From an uncultured Clostridium sp. (GTDB lineage: Bacteria; Bacillota; Clostridia; Clostridiales; Clostridiaceae), in assembly GCA_902785295.1 (NCBI GenBank), contig CACZYK010000024.1:1-63748 (forward strand): a DNA stretch of 63,748 nucleotides, given 5' to 3'. The first letter of the stretch is position 1. Every line of letters begins with the position of its first letter. Below, piece by piece: positions 52,797-63,748 of the stretch. The position numbers and the translations under genes are program-made. The notes below the pieces were generated by a model. It had not been told where the DNA came from, made no database searches, and worked only from the letters and a program-made list of their open reading frames with translations.

Positions 52797-52931
52797 TTAT
52801 GCTGTTAATTTTTTTCTACCTTTTTGTCTTCTTCTCTTAAGAACGTTTCTTCCTGATAAAGTACTCATTCTTTTTCTGAATCCATGTTCTTTTTTTCTTT
52901 GTCTCTTTTTAGGTTGGTATGTCATGAACAT
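52797..52931 (-). CDS. rpmH: 50S ribosomal protein L34
   Basis: A 44-residue L34: [20 protein letters not shown] followed by a core ending [16 protein letters not shown] 52931 follows AAGAAGGGGGTG. It lies divergent from dnaA across the left half of oriC, as in most Firmicutes, and heads the rpmH-rnpA-yidD group. Confidence 0.98.
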   Translation of the reverse strand: MFMTYQPKKRQRKKEHGFRKRMSTLSGRNVLKRRRQKGRKKLTA

Positions 52932-53005
52932 TATCACTACACCCCCTTCTTATCATCAAATTTTTATAGTAATTAACTATCTATCTAAATTTTAAGTTAC
53001 TTAAA

Positions 53006-53034
53006 CAATTATATATATTTACTCATCTTGTGTC
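53006..53034 (-). promoter_or_regulatory. rpmH promoter
   Basis: Reverse strand TTGACA (53034-53029), 17-nt spacer, TATAAT (53011-53006): a consensus vegetative promoter. Confidence 0.93.
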
Positions 53035-53091
53035 AAGAACCTAGTTTAATTATTAATTAAATTTAAATCACAAACTTTTTTCTGTGGATTT

Positions 53092-53416
53092 TGTGGATAA
53101 CTTATTGAATACTAATCTTTTGATATGCTATTATAATAAAAGATTGTGAATAAATTGTGGATAAATTAAACTTATCCACATATGTGAATAAGTTTGTTAA
53201 TAACCTGTTGAAAAGTATATTTTTTTCGCATATCTTTTTTATTTTTTCTTGATTTTATGCTAATTTCAGCTATATTTAGACTGTGTATAACTTTTTTTAA
53301 AATTTCTGTGGATAACTCTTTTTTTGTTAAAAGTTATCCACAGTGTGGATAACTTTATCCACATTTTCCACAGGTCTAAATTATTTTTCTAGATTTTGTG
53401 GATAACTTGTGTATAA
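53092..53416. other. oriC: oriC left part: DnaA-box cluster between rpmH and dnaA
   Basis: Perfect DnaA boxes (TGTGGATAA or complement) start at 53092, 53156, 53172, 53307, 53334, 53344, 53355 and 53397, with one-mismatch boxes at 53145, 53183, 53282 and 53408. This corresponds to the incA/B part of the bipartite B. subtilis origin. The dnaA promoter lies within it, so DnaA should repress itself. Confidence 0.95.
53105..53137 (+). promoter_or_regulatory. Likely dnaA promoter
   Basis: TTGAAT (53105-53110), 18-nt spacer, TATTAT (53129-53134; TATAAT at 53132-53137 overlaps), flanked by DnaA boxes at 53092 and 53145. Confidence 0.55.
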
Positions 53417-53470
53417 GTTGTTAATATCTTGTTAATAACTATAAAAAAAATTTTTTTTGGAGGATAAATA

Positions 53471-54811
53471 ATGGATGCTAATTTACAAGACTTATGGGAA
53501 AAAACATTAAATGTTTTAAAAAATGAAATGAGTGAAGTAAGTTTTAATACTTGGATGAAAAGCTGCAGTCCAATATCAATATCAGAAGATACAATAAAAA
53601 TTAGTGTACCTAATGCTTTTACTCGTGATATTCTCAATAATAGATATAAAGATTTAGTAGCCAATTCAATTCAAGGTATCTGCTCTAAGCTATATAAATT
53701 AGAATTTTTAATTTCCTCTGAAGTTGCCTTAGAGGAAACACAAAACCAACAAAAGGTTAAACGCTTATCTTTAAATGATGAAATATCTAATACTCTTAAT
53801 CCTAAATATACATTTGATTCATTTGTCATTGGTAATAGTAATAGATTTGCTCACGCTGCTTCTTTAGCTGTTGCAGAAGCACCAGCTAAGGCATATAATC
53901 CTTTATTTATATATGGAGGAGTTGGACTAGGAAAAACTCACTTAATGCACGCAATAGGACATTACATTCTTGAAAATAATCCTAAAGCTAAAGTTGAATA
54001 TATATCATCAGAAAAATTTACAAATGAACTTATAAATTCAATAAAACACGATAAAAATGAAGAATTTAGAAACAAATACAGAAATGTAGATGTTTTATTA
54101 ATAGATGATATTCAATTTATTGCTGGAAAGGAAGGAACTCAAGAAGAATTTTTCCACACCTTTAATGCACTACATGAAGCAAATAAACAAATAATACTAT
54201 CATCAGATAGAGCACCTAAAGAAATTCCAACTTTAGAAGATAGATTACGTTCTAGATTTGAATGGGGTCTTATTGCTGATATTCAAGCACCTGATTTTGA
54301 AACAAGAATGGCAATTTTGAAGAAGAAGGCCGATGTAGAAAGACTTAATGTACCTAATGAAGTAATGGTCTATATTGCAACTAAAATAAAATCAAACATA
54401 AGAGAACTTGAAGGGGCACTTATAAGAATAGTAGCTTATTCATCATTAACTAATAGGGAAATTACTGTTGATTTAGCCTCTGAAGCTTTAAAAGATATAA
54501 TATCTAAAAGGCAAGCAAAAAGTATAACAATAGATTCTATTCAAGATATTGTATCTAGCTATTTTAATTTAAGGGTACAAGACTTTAAATCTCAAAAAAG
54601 AACAAGAAACGTAGCATACCCAAGACAAATAGCTATGTATTTAAGCAGAAAGCTAACAGATATGTCACTTCCTAAAATAGGTGAAGAGTTTGGAGGAAGA
54701 GACCACACTACTGTAATTCATGCTTATGAAAAAATTTCTGAAAATCTTAAAACAGATGAAGGATTGCAAAGTACTATTGATGACATAATTAAAAAATTAA
54801 AGCAAATTTAA
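53471..54811 (+). CDS. dnaA: Chromosomal replication initiator DnaA
   Basis: The 446-residue AAA+ initiator: domain I ([22 protein letters not shown]), short linker, domain III with Walker [15 protein letters not shown] and Walker [10 protein letters not shown], and domain IV with the DNA-binding signature [16 protein letters not shown] near the C-terminus. It binds the TTATCCACA boxes on both sides of its gene and melts the DUE. SD GGAGG before ATG 53471. Confidence 0.99.
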   Translation: MDANLQDLWEKTLNVLKNEMSEVSFNTWMKSCSPISISEDTIKISVPNAFTRDILNNRYKDLVANSIQGICSKLYKLEFLISSEVALEETQNQQKVKRLSLNDEISNTLNPKYTFDSFVIGNSNRFAHAASLAVAEAPAKAYNPLFIYGGVGLGKTHLMHAIGHYILENNPKAKVEYISSEKFTNELINSIKHDKNEEFRNKYRNVDVLLIDDIQFIAGKEGTQEEFFHTFNALHEANKQIILSSDRAPKEIPTLEDRLRSRFEWGLIADIQAPDFETRMAILKKKADVERLNVPNEVMVYIATKIKSNIRELEGALIRIVAYSSLTNREITVDLASEALKDIISKRQAKSITIDSIQDIVSSYFNLRVQDFKSQKRTRNVAYPRQIAMYLSRKLTDMSLPKIGEEFGGRDHTTVIHAYEKISENLKTDEGLQSTIDDIIKKLKQI

Positions 54812-54833
54812 TCCACAACTATACATAAAAGCC

Positions 54834-55020
54834 TGTGGATAACTTGTGGGTAATTTGTTAATTTTATTGTTAACAAAATATTACTTGTGGATAATGTGGA
54901 TAACTTGAACAAATAATCCACAAGTTATCCACAGATTTTTTAGCTCTTGAACCTTGATTTTTTCTAGGTTATAATAACTTATCAACATTATCCACAGTAC
55001 CTACTACTACTACTATATTT
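54834..55020. other. oriC: oriC right part: DnaA boxes, DnaA-trio and DUE between dnaA and dnaN
   Basis: Perfect boxes start at 54834, 54886, 54895, 54925 and 54988, near-boxes at 54846 and 54914. Four nt after the last box lies CTA repeated five times (55001-55015), which is 3'-GAT-5' on the complementary strand, the DnaA-trio motif, running into an A/T-rich stretch (55016-55070). This is the basal unwinding arrangement described in B. subtilis. Confidence 0.92.
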
Positions 55021-55092
55021 ATTTATTATATCTATCTATATTAAAGAAAAATTAACATTAACTAATTGTGAATTATTTTTGGAGGTTATTTT

Positions 55093-56193
55093 ATGATTTT
55101 TATATGTGAAAAACAAAAATTACAAGAAGGTATTTTAATAGTTCAAAAAGCAATAACAGGAAAATCAACTATGCCTATTTTAGAAGGTATTTATATAAAA
55201 GCTGATTCTAATGGAGTAACATTAATAGGTTCTGATAAAGATTTATCAATAGAAACAAAAGTAGAAGCAAATATATTAGAAAACGGAAGTATAGTTATAG
55301 ATTCTAAGATATTTGGGGAAATTATAAGAAAGCTACCAAATTCCGAAGTAAAAATTGAAGTAATTGAAAATGATACAGTACAAATAAGTTGTGAAAAATC
55401 CATATTCAATGTAGTATCAATGAATCCAGATGAATACCCTGCATTACCAGAAATAACTGATGAAAAACAAATAAGTGTTCCTCAAAACATATTAAAAAAC
55501 ATGATAAAGAGCACTTCATTTGCAGTAGCTCAAGATGAAACAAGACCAATATTGCAAGGGGTGTTATTTGAAATTAAAGAACAAAATCTTAATCTTGTAG
55601 CTTTAGATGGGTATAGACTTGCAGTGAAAAGTGAATACTTAGATAGTGAATTTAATATTGAAGTAGTTATCCCCGGAAAAACTTTAAATGAGGTGTCTAA
55701 AATACTTGAAGATGTGGATAACTTGGTGAATATTACTTTTACTAAAAATCAAATATTATTTAACTTAGAACATACAAAGATTATTTCTAGATTATTAGAC
55801 GGAAAGTTTGTAAACTATGCTTCTTTATTACCACAAGAATACAAACTTTTAGTTATTGTAAATAGACAGGATTTACAAAATGGTATTGAAAGAGCTTCTT
55901 TAATGTCTAAGGAAGGAAATAGCAATCTAATTAAATTAAAAATTGAAGATGACCTATTAATTATAACATCAAACTCTCAATTAGGAAAAGTAAGAGAAGA
56001 AGTTGAAGTAAATATGCAAGGAGAAGAACTTGAAATCGCATTTAATTCAAGATATTTACTTGATGTACTAAAGAATATGGAAGAAGATGTTATAAGATTA
56101 GAAATGACATCAAGCATAACTCCATGTGTTATAAAAGCAAAAGATAATGATTCGTATAAATATTTAATTTTACCAGTAAGATTACTTAGATAG
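55093..56193 (+). CDS. dnaN: DNA polymerase III beta sliding clamp
   Basis: The 366-residue clamp has three topologically equal domains: MIFICEKQKLQEGILIVQKAI at the start, FAVAQDETRPILQGVLFEI in domain II and the C-terminal LPVRL peptide-binding-pocket strand. It tethers the polymerase to DNA. SD TTGGAGG. dnaA-dnaN order conserved. Confidence 0.99.
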   Translation: MIFICEKQKLQEGILIVQKAITGKSTMPILEGIYIKADSNGVTLIGSDKDLSIETKVEANILENGSIVIDSKIFGEIIRKLPNSEVKIEVIENDTVQISCEKSIFNVVSMNPDEYPALPEITDEKQISVPQNILKNMIKSTSFAVAQDETRPILQGVLFEIKEQNLNLVALDGYRLAVKSEYLDSEFNIEVVIPGKTLNEVSKILEDVDNLVNITFTKNQILFNLEHTKIISRLLDGKFVNYASLLPQEYKLLVIVNRQDLQNGIERASLMSKEGNSNLIKLKIEDDLLIITSNSQLGKVREEVEVNMQGEELEIAFNSRYLLDVLKNMEEDVIRLEMTSSITPCVIKAKDNDSYKYLILPVRLLR

Positions 56194-56210
56194 GAGGAAG
56201 TGTTTAAATT

Positions 56211-56423
56211 ATGAAAGAAATTGAAATAAATACAGAATTTATAAAATTAGATTCTTTCTTGAAGTGGTGTGGTGCTGTTTCTTTAGGTGGAGAGGCAAAA
56301 ATGTGTATACAAGAAAATCTTGTAAGTGTTAATGGTGAAATTTGTACTCAACGTGGAAAAAAATTAAGAGATGGGGATATTGTTAGTTTTGAAGGTGAAG
56401 ATTATAAAATAATACAAAGGTGA
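56211..56423 (+). CDS. yaaA: S4-domain protein YaaA
   Basis: The 70-residue S4 RNA-binding protein (IKLDSFLKWCGAVSLGGEAKMCIQENLVSVNGEICTQRGKKLRDGDIVSF) sits between dnaN and recF as in B. subtilis, where it has been linked to ribosome assembly. SD AGGAGG. Complete. Confidence 0.95.
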   Translation: MKEIEINTEFIKLDSFLKWCGAVSLGGEAKMCIQENLVSVNGEICTQRGKKLRDGDIVSFEGEDYKIIQR

Positions 56424-56465
56424 GTTTATTTTAGCTTTGTGATATAATTAAATGGGTGTTTATAG

Positions 56466-57551
56466 ATGTTTATAAAAAAACTAATGTTAATTAATTATAG
56501 AAACTATGAAAAGCTTGATATAAATTTTGGAAAAGGTGTTAATGTTTTTATAGGAGATAATGCTCAAGGAAAAACAAACATACTAGAAGCCATTTATTAT
56601 TGTGCTTTTGCAAAATCCCATAGAACTACAAGAGATAGAGAACTTATTAATTGGAATAATCATGAATCATATATAAGTTTAGGAATAGCTAAAGAAAGAC
56701 TTGATAAAAAAATAGACATAAAAATCTTAAAAGATGGAAAAAAAGCTATTAAAGTTAATTCTATCAAAATTAATAAAATAGGTGAATTGTTTGGAATTTT
56801 TAATGTAGTTATGTTTTCTCCAGAAGACTTAAAAATTGTAAAAGATTCGCCAGGAGTAAGACGAAGATTTATAGATATGGAGTTATGTCAGCTTAATAAA
56901 AAATATTATTATAACCTTGTTCAATACAATAAAGTTCTTAATGAGAGGAACGTGGTCTTAAAAAATAAAAACTTAAGTGAAGAAATGCTTGATATTTATG
57001 ATGAACAATTATCATCTTATGGTGAATATGTAATAAAAGAACGCTTAAAGTATGTTGAAAAGCTTAATTATTATGGTGTTCAAGTGCATAAAGATATAAC
57101 TTCAAATAAAGAAAATATAGAATTTAAATATCAATCAACCATAAAAAACTTAAGTAATATAAAAGAAAATTTTTATGAGGCTTTAAAAAAAAGCAGGAAG
57201 AAGGATATTGAAAAAGGTATATCTACAATAGGACCTCATAGAGATGATTTTTCTATATTTATAAATAATGTTGACATAAAAAACTTTGGTTCACAAGGTC
57301 AGCAGAGAACAGCAGTTCTTACAATAAAATTTGCTTCTTTGAGGATAATAAAAGAGATTACAGGAGAGTATCCTGTTCTATTGTTAGATGATGTTTTATC
57401 TGAATTAGATTTTAGTAGAAAAAAGTATATTTTAAGTACAATAGGAGAAATACAAACAGTTATCACTTGTACAGGAATTGAAGATATATATAGTTATTTA
57501 GATTCAAACTCTAAAATCTTTAAAGTTAAGAATGGAATAGTTTCTAATTAG
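56466..57551 (+). CDS. recF: DNA replication and repair protein RecF
   Basis: A 361-residue SMC-like ATPase: Walker A FIGDNAQGKTNILEAIYYCA (about 28-47), signature GPHRDDFSI and Walker B PVLLLDDVLSELD. It binds gapped DNA and helps load RecA. ATG 56466 is preceded only by a modest SD (GGGTG). Its stop and the remB ribosome-binding site are adjacent. Confidence 0.98.
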   Translation: MFIKKLMLINYRNYEKLDINFGKGVNVFIGDNAQGKTNILEAIYYCAFAKSHRTTRDRELINWNNHESYISLGIAKERLDKKIDIKILKDGKKAIKVNSIKINKIGELFGIFNVVMFSPEDLKIVKDSPGVRRRFIDMELCQLNKKYYYNLVQYNKVLNERNVVLKNKNLSEEMLDIYDEQLSSYGEYVIKERLKYVEKLNYYGVQVHKDITSNKENIEFKYQSTIKNLSNIKENFYEALKKSRKKDIEKGISTIGPHRDDFSIFINNVDIKNFGSQGQQRTAVLTIKFASLRIIKEITGEYPVLLLDDVLSELDFSRKKYILSTIGEIQTVITCTGIEDIYSYLDSNSKIFKVKNGIVSN

Positions 57552-57565
57552 TGAGGAGGGATTTT

Positions 57566-57826
57566 ATGTTTTTACATTTAGGAGAGAATGTAGTTGTACC
57601 AATAAAAGATGTAATTGGAATATTTGATTTACAATCAACTAAATACAGCTCTGATACCAATCAATTTTTAAGAATGGCTGAAGAAGATGGGTTTGTGGAG
57701 AGGATAACAAAAGAAAATCCAAAATCCTTTGTTATTGCTGAGGTGGATAAAAAAAGCAAGATTTACCTTTCTCCAATATCTTCAACCACATTAACCAAAA
57801 GAACAGATATGGATTATAACCTTTAG
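57566..57826 (+). CDS. remB: Extracellular matrix regulator RemB (DUF370)
   Basis: The 86-residue protein begins MFLHLGENVVVPIKDVIGIFDLQST, the DUF370/RemB (YaaB) pattern. RemA/RemB proteins bind DNA as ring oligomers in Bacilli; RemB's role is less clear. ATG 57566 follows GAGGAGGGATTTT, which is preferred over an in-frame start overlapping the recF stop. Position recF-remB-gyrB is standard. Confidence 0.95.
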   Translation: MFLHLGENVVVPIKDVIGIFDLQSTKYSSDTNQFLRMAEEDGFVERITKENPKSFVIAEVDKKSKIYLSPISSTTLTKRTDMDYNL

Positions 57827-57870
57827 TCCAATATTTAAAACCTTCATTGTGCAGATACAAAATTTTTTAG

Positions 57871-59787
<1,917 letters not shown>

Positions 59788-59808
59788 TACTAATATGAGG
59801 TGAAGTAC

Positions 59809-62343
59809 ATGAATTTTAATGAAGGGAAAGTAATTCCTATTGACATTAATGAAGAAATGCAAAGATGTTATATAGATTACTCAATGAGTGTTATAGTTGG
59901 TCGTGCACTACCAGATGTAAGAGATGGATTAAAGCCTGTTCATAGAAGAATATTATATTCTCTACACGAATTAGGATTATACCCTGATAAAGGCTATAGA
60001 AAGTGTGCTAGAATAGTTGGAGATGTTTTAGGTAAATATCATCCACATGGAGATTCTTCTGTTTATGATGCTTTAGTAAGAATGGCTCAAGACTTCTCTA
60101 TGAGATATATGTTAGTTGATGGCCATGGTAACTTTGGTTCTGTGGATGGAGATAGTCCAGCTGCTATGAGATATACAGAAGCAAAAATGAATAAGATAGC
60201 TGTAGAAATGTTAAGAGACATAAATAAAGACACTGTAGATTTTGGTCCTAACTTTGATGGTGAAGAAAAAGAACCTATGGTATTGCCATCAAGATTTCCT
60301 AACTTATTGGTAAATGGTTCCGCAGGAATAGCTGTTGGTATGGCAACTAATATACCACCACATAACTTAGGAGAAGTAATTGATGCTACAGTTATGCTTA
60401 TAGATAACCCAGACTCAACAGTTGCAGACCTTATGACTGTTATAAAAGGTCCAGACTTCCCAACAGCTGCAACCATAATGGGCAAATCAGGAATAAGAGC
60501 AGCTTATGAAACTGGTAAAGGAAAGATAACTGTAAGAGCAAAAGCTGAAATAGAAGAAGAAAACTCTAGACATAGAATTATTGTTACAGAGATACCATAT
60601 CAAGTTAATAAAGCAAAGCTTATAGAAAGTATTGCTGATTTAGTAAAAGATAAAAAGATTGTTGGAATATCAGATTTAAGAGATGAATCTGATAGAGAAG
60701 GTATGAGAATTGTTATTGAATTAAAGAAGGATGCTAATCCTAATGTTGTCTTAAACCTTTTATATAAACATACAAAAATGCAAGATACTTTTGGGGTTAT
60801 AATGCTTGCTCTTGTGGATAATCAACCACAAATTTTAAACTTAAAACAGATTTTAGAGCATTATATAGCTTATCAAAAGGATGTTATTACAAGAAGAACA
60901 ATATTTGATTTAAATAAAGCTAAGGCAAGAGCTCATATTTTAGAAGGATTAATAATAGCTTTAGATTACATCGATGAAGTAATAAGCATAATAAGAAATT
61001 CAAAAACTAATGAAATAGCTAAAACCACATTAATAGATAGATTTGGCTTATCAGAAAAGCAAGCTGTTGCTATTCTTGAAATGAAACTTAAAAAATTAAC
61101 TGGTTTAGAAAGAGAAAAAATTGAAGAAGAATATCAAGAATTAATAAAGCAGATAGAATATCTAACATCAATACTTGAAAGTGAAGAAAAACTTTTTGGT
61201 GTAATAAAAGATGAATTAACAGAAATTAAGAATAAATATAATGATGAAAGAAGAACTCATATAGAAGAAGTAGCTAATGATATTGATATTGAAGATTTAA
61301 TTCAGGAGGAAGAGGTTACTATAACACTTACTCATGCTGGATATATAAAGAGAATATCATCTGATACTTATTCTGCTCAAAGAAGAGGTGGAAAGGGTAT
61401 TCAAGCCATGACCACTAAAGAAGATGACTACGTAGAGCATGTTATGGTAACTTCTACTCATTCAGATGTATTATTCTTCACAAATAAGGGCAGAGTATAT
61501 AAATTAAGAGCTTATAGAATACCTGAAGCAGGAAGAACTGCTAAAGGCACAAATATAGTAAACTTAATTGCAATTGAGCCTGATGAAAGAATAGAGACTA
61601 TATTAACTGTTAAAGATGATGTAAGAGAAGGTTTCTTATTTATGGGAACTAAACAAGGATTAGTTAAGAAAACTCCTTTAGAAGAATTTAAAAATCTAAG
61701 AAAAAATGGTCTTATAGCTATAAACCTAAGAGAAGGAGATGAACTTCTTAAAGTTAAGATAACTAGAGGGGATGCAGATATCATAATGGTAACTCAAAAT
61801 GGTTATGCTATTAAGTTTAATGAAAAATCTGTAAGACCAATGGGTAGAACAGCAGCAGGAGTAAGAGCAATAAATCTTAAAGATGATGATATAGCTGTAT
61901 GTATGGATATAGCAGTTCCAGGGGAAGAAGTTCTTGTAATAAGTGAAAATGGATTCGGAAAGAGAACTCCAATTGAGCAATATAAGATACAACAAAGAAA
62001 TGGTGTAGGTTTAATAACATATAAGATAAGTGAAAAGACAGGTAAACTTGCTGGAGCAACTATATGTAAACCAAATGATGAATTGATGCTTATAAATTCA
62101 AGTGGAGTAGCTATAAGAATAAATGTTAGTGATATATCTGTAACAAGTAGGTCTGCTATGGGTGTTACTTTAATGAGAACTAATGAGGATGAAAAAGTAG
62201 TTGCTATTACAAAAATATCATCAGATGTTGATAAAGAAATACAAGATAATATTTCAAAAGAAACATCAAAAAATGACTCAAGCTTAGAGAAATTAGTTGA
62301 AAGAGCTATGAGCGAAATAGAAGATACAGATTCAGAAGAATAA
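59809..62343 (+). CDS. gyrA: DNA gyrase subunit A
   Basis: The 844-residue subunit has the winged-helix breakage domain with quinolone-resistance region [17 protein letters not shown] and catalytic tyrosine in AMRYTEAKM, coiled coil, and the C-terminal beta-pinwheel with the GyrA box QRRGGKG. The QRDR residues read Asp-Ser, as in quinolone-sensitive forms. ATG 59809 follows GAGGTGAAGTAC; the GTG 59800 is part of that SD. Ends with an acidic tail. Confidence 0.99.
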   Translation: MNFNEGKVIPIDINEEMQRCYIDYSMSVIVGRALPDVRDGLKPVHRRILYSLHELGLYPDKGYRKCARIVGDVLGKYHPHGDSSVYDALVRMAQDFSMRYMLVDGHGNFGSVDGDSPAAMRYTEAKMNKIAVEMLRDINKDTVDFGPNFDGEEKEPMVLPSRFPNLLVNGSAGIAVGMATNIPPHNLGEVIDATVMLIDNPDSTVADLMTVIKGPDFPTAATIMGKSGIRAAYETGKGKITVRAKAEIEEENSRHRIIVTEIPYQVNKAKLIESIADLVKDKKIVGISDLRDESDREGMRIVIELKKDANPNVVLNLLYKHTKMQDTFGVIMLALVDNQPQILNLKQILEHYIAYQKDVITRRTIFDLNKAKARAHILEGLIIALDYIDEVISIIRNSKTNEIAKTTLIDRFGLSEKQAVAILEMKLKKLTGLEREKIEEEYQELIKQIEYLTSILESEEKLFGVIKDELTEIKNKYNDERRTHIEEVANDIDIEDLIQEEEVTITLTHAGYIKRISSDTYSAQRRGGKGIQAMTTKEDDYVEHVMVTSTHSDVLFFTNKGRVYKLRAYRIPEAGRTAKGTNIVNLIAIEPDERIETILTVKDDVREGFLFMGTKQGLVKKTPLEEFKNLRKNGLIAINLREGDELLKVKITRGDADIIMVTQNGYAIKFNEKSVRPMGRTAAGVRAINLKDDDIAVCMDIAVPGEEVLVISENGFGKRTPIEQYKIQQRNGVGLITYKISEKTGKLAGATICKPNDELMLINSSGVAIRINVSDISVTSRSAMGVTLMRTNEDEKVVAITKISSDVDKEIQDNISKETSKNDSSLEKLVERAMSEIEDTDSEE

Positions 62344-62354
62344 ATAAACTATAA

Positions 62355-62400
62355 AAAGAATTGTAGATAATAAAATACACTTATTATCCACAATTCTTTT
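62355..62400 (+). terminator. gyrA terminator containing a DnaA box
   Basis: AAAGAATTGT-GATAAT pairs with ATTATC-ACAATTCTTT (one mismatch inside) and runs into T. The 3' arm contains TTATCCACA (62384-62392). Confidence 0.8.
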
Positions 62401-62427
62401 TTAAAAATAAAAATATTTATTATTAAT

Positions 62428-62436
62428 TGTGGATAA
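62428..62436. promoter_or_regulatory. DnaA box between gyrA and DIP1984 gene
   Basis: A perfect TGTGGATAA, 44 bp from the box in the gyrA terminator. Confidence 0.7.
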
Positions 62437-62558
62437 CTTTGTGAAAAGTTAATAAGTATAAATGTGCAAGGTTTTTGTCTTTTAAAAGAAATAAAATAGA
62501 TTATAATACAAATTATAATAGATTCAAGTTATTAACTTAAAAATTTAGAGGTGATTTC

Positions 62559-63014
62559 ATGAAATTAGCAGAGGCTTTAAATATAAGAGCAGATTTACAA
62601 AGAAAAGTATATCAGTTAAAAAGTAGATTAATAGCAAATTCTCAAGTTCAAGAAGGAGATACCCCAGCAGAAGATCCAGAAGATTTACTTAAAGAGCTAG
62701 ATAGTAGTGTAAAAAAATTAGAAGATATAATAAAATTAATAAATAAAACCAATAGTAACACTTACATTAAAGGTAAAAGCATATCAGATATGATTGTGGA
62801 AAGGGATATGCTTAAATTAAAAATGAGTTCAATAACTGAATTAGTAAATTCAGCAAGCAACAAGGTGGATAGATATTCAAATAAAGAAATAAAAATATTT
62901 AGCACAATTAATGTGAAAGAAAAACAAAAAGAGTTAGATAAAATGTCTAAAGAATATCGTGAAATTGATACATTACTTCAAGGGTTAAATTGGACAACAG
63001 ATTTAGTAGAATAA
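62559..63014 (+). CDS. DIP1984-family protein
   Basis: The 151-residue helical protein starts MKLAEALNIRADLQRKVYQLKSRL, typical of the DIP1984 family (septicolysin-like annotation in databases, function unproven). It is predicted to be mostly coiled coil (about 5-75 and 90-145) with no signal peptide or membrane helix. SD AGAGGTGAT. It is the last gene before the rRNA operon promoters. Confidence 0.85.
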   Translation: MKLAEALNIRADLQRKVYQLKSRLIANSQVQEGDTPAEDPEDLLKELDSSVKKLEDIIKLINKTNSNTYIKGKSISDMIVERDMLKLKMSSITELVNSASNKVDRYSNKEIKIFSTINVKEKQKELDKMSKEYREIDTLLQGLNWTTDLVE

Positions 63015-63488
63015 AAAATAAAATATAGATGGTAATCTTATTAATAAGAGTGAATATTATCTCTACAGTTGAGAATAAACTGAAAATAATGCTTAGTTTA
63101 AAGGGTTAAAACAAAATTAAAAGTAACACCTAGTAAAGTTACATGAGTAATAAGTACAAATAAATGTTAAAACCAGATATTAGCTTATTAATAAAGATGA
63201 GGGTGGGATAGGGGAAAGAATTCATTTTGTAAATTTAATATAAAAAGATTTGTAATAATTTTTATAAATAGTAGTTTAAATAAGAATGTATGATTAAAGA
63301 ATTAATAGAAACATATCCAAGTGTATCATTATATAAAAAAACAAGAAATATTAAGAAAAATAGAGGAAATAGAGAATGGATAACTTCTAATACATATAAA
63401 AAATAGTAGAAATTTATTTAGTGTGATAAGATAAGACACGTCGCTGAAACACATAGTTAATAATTAAAGAAAGTGATTTAAAAAATTG
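63015..63488. other. Intergenic region upstream of the rRNA operon
   Basis: About 470 nt with no gene I can support. A 38-codon forward frame (63290-63406) lacks an SD and a recognisable product. The region is A/T-rich and could hold upstream activating (UP) sequence for the rRNA promoters. Confidence 0.5.
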
Positions 63489-63517
63489 TTGACTAGTAAG
63501 TAAAAAAGTGATAGGAT
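63489..63517 (+). promoter_or_regulatory. rRNA operon promoter P1
   Basis: TTGACT (63489-63494), 17-nt spacer, TAGGAT (63512-63517), about 75 nt upstream of P2. Confidence 0.7.
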
Positions 63518-63563
63518 AAATTTTGTTGTCAAACAAACTTGAAAAAATAATCAAAAAAAATTA

Positions 63564-63592
63564 TTGACAAGAAAAAAGTTTGATGATAAAAT
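63564..63592 (+). promoter_or_regulatory. rRNA operon promoter P2
   Basis: TTGACA (63564-63569), 17-nt spacer, TAAAAT (63587-63592), followed by a leader with TCTTTGAAAATTGAACAG, typical of clostridial pre-16S transcripts. Confidence 0.92.
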
Positions 63593-63712
63593 GAAAAAGT
63601 CGCTTGAGGGCGATAAAGTAAAAATTGGTCTTTGAAAATTGAACAGAATAATAAGTTATAAAAACCAGCAATTCTTTTATTAGTAAGTTTTTTGAGATTA
63701 GAGATTAAACTT

Positions 63713-63748
63713 TTTATTGAGAGTTTGATCCTGGCTCAGGACGAACGC
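63713..63748 (+). rRNA. rrs: 16S ribosomal RNA, 5' end (cut by window edge)
   Basis: TTTATTGAGAGTTTGATCCT followed by GGCTCAGGACGAACGC is the 5' end of clostridial 16S rRNA. Only 36 nt are in the window. The exact mature 5' end is an estimate. Confidence 0.97.

Noticed and set aside
63290-63406. 38-codon forward frame before the rRNA operon
   Set aside because: It has no Shine-Dalgarno and no recognisable product, and is expected by chance in A/T-rich DNA.

Overview
The window is a low-G+C, spore-former type chromosome from Clostridium sensu stricto (a relative of C. perfringens or C. baratii; genus by inference, species not assignable). The basis is the gene order around dnaA, a TIGR02903-type LonC, YyaC, Firmicutes-type DnaD/DnaI-like loaders, and the 16S rRNA 5' end. 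It spans the replication origin and the arm to its left.

Layout. (1) 1-10.2 kb is accessory: the start of an IS607-type resolvase, an AAA-ATPase/PD-(D/E)XK protein, two overlapping unknown genes, a broken WYL regulator with a zinc-ribbon gene and a frameshifted membrane gene, then GIY-YIG, PIN and AIPR proteins that look like a defence island. (2) 10.3-18.1 kb, reverse strand: rlmH, a DUF4178-DUF350-membrane aminopropyltransferase operon, an Hsp20, a LUD-domain protein, a SEC-C protein, a WalJ-like MBL hydrolase and murA. (3) 18.4-24.4 kb, forward strand: two degenerate nucleotide-enzyme homologues with hairpins between Shine-Dalgarno and ATG, a DMT transporter, an MBL hydrolase, a subtilase, and DnaD/DnaC-like primosome genes. 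(4) 24.4-31 kb: a duplicated tRNA array (Asp-Val-Glu-Thr, Asp-Val-Glu remnant) bracketed by inverted copies of a constant-loop/variable-stem element, then an FAD oxidoreductase, an acyl-ACP thioesterase, DUF1858, a doubly deleted purA and a malic enzyme. (5) 31-40.6 kb, reverse: proC, dnaB, lonC, rplI, gdpP, a MazG-like gene, rpsR-ssb-rpsF, DUF951, a broken mscS and DUF3343. (6) 40.7-46.2 kb: segregation region with five parS sites, a cysteine-desulfurase-like gene, yyaC, DUF4446, parB, parA, a DnaA-box cluster and noc. (7) 46.3-53 kb: rsmG, mnmG, mnmE, khpB, yidC, yidD, rnpA, rpmH. (8) 53-63 kb: bipartite oriC around dnaA, then dnaN, yaaA, recF, remB, gyrB, gyrA, a DIP1984-family gene, and tandem promoters leading into an rRNA operon cut by the window edge.

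Most notable: four hairpin elements sharing an 18-nt loop core but with up to three unrelated perfect stems; covarying hairpins placed between Shine-Dalgarno and start codon; a palindromic operator shared by two promoters in the WYL region; a structured yidC leader; and a scatter of small deletions in otherwise conserved genes (purA twice, mscS, two tRNAs, the WYL gene) that are either genuine decay or assembly error.
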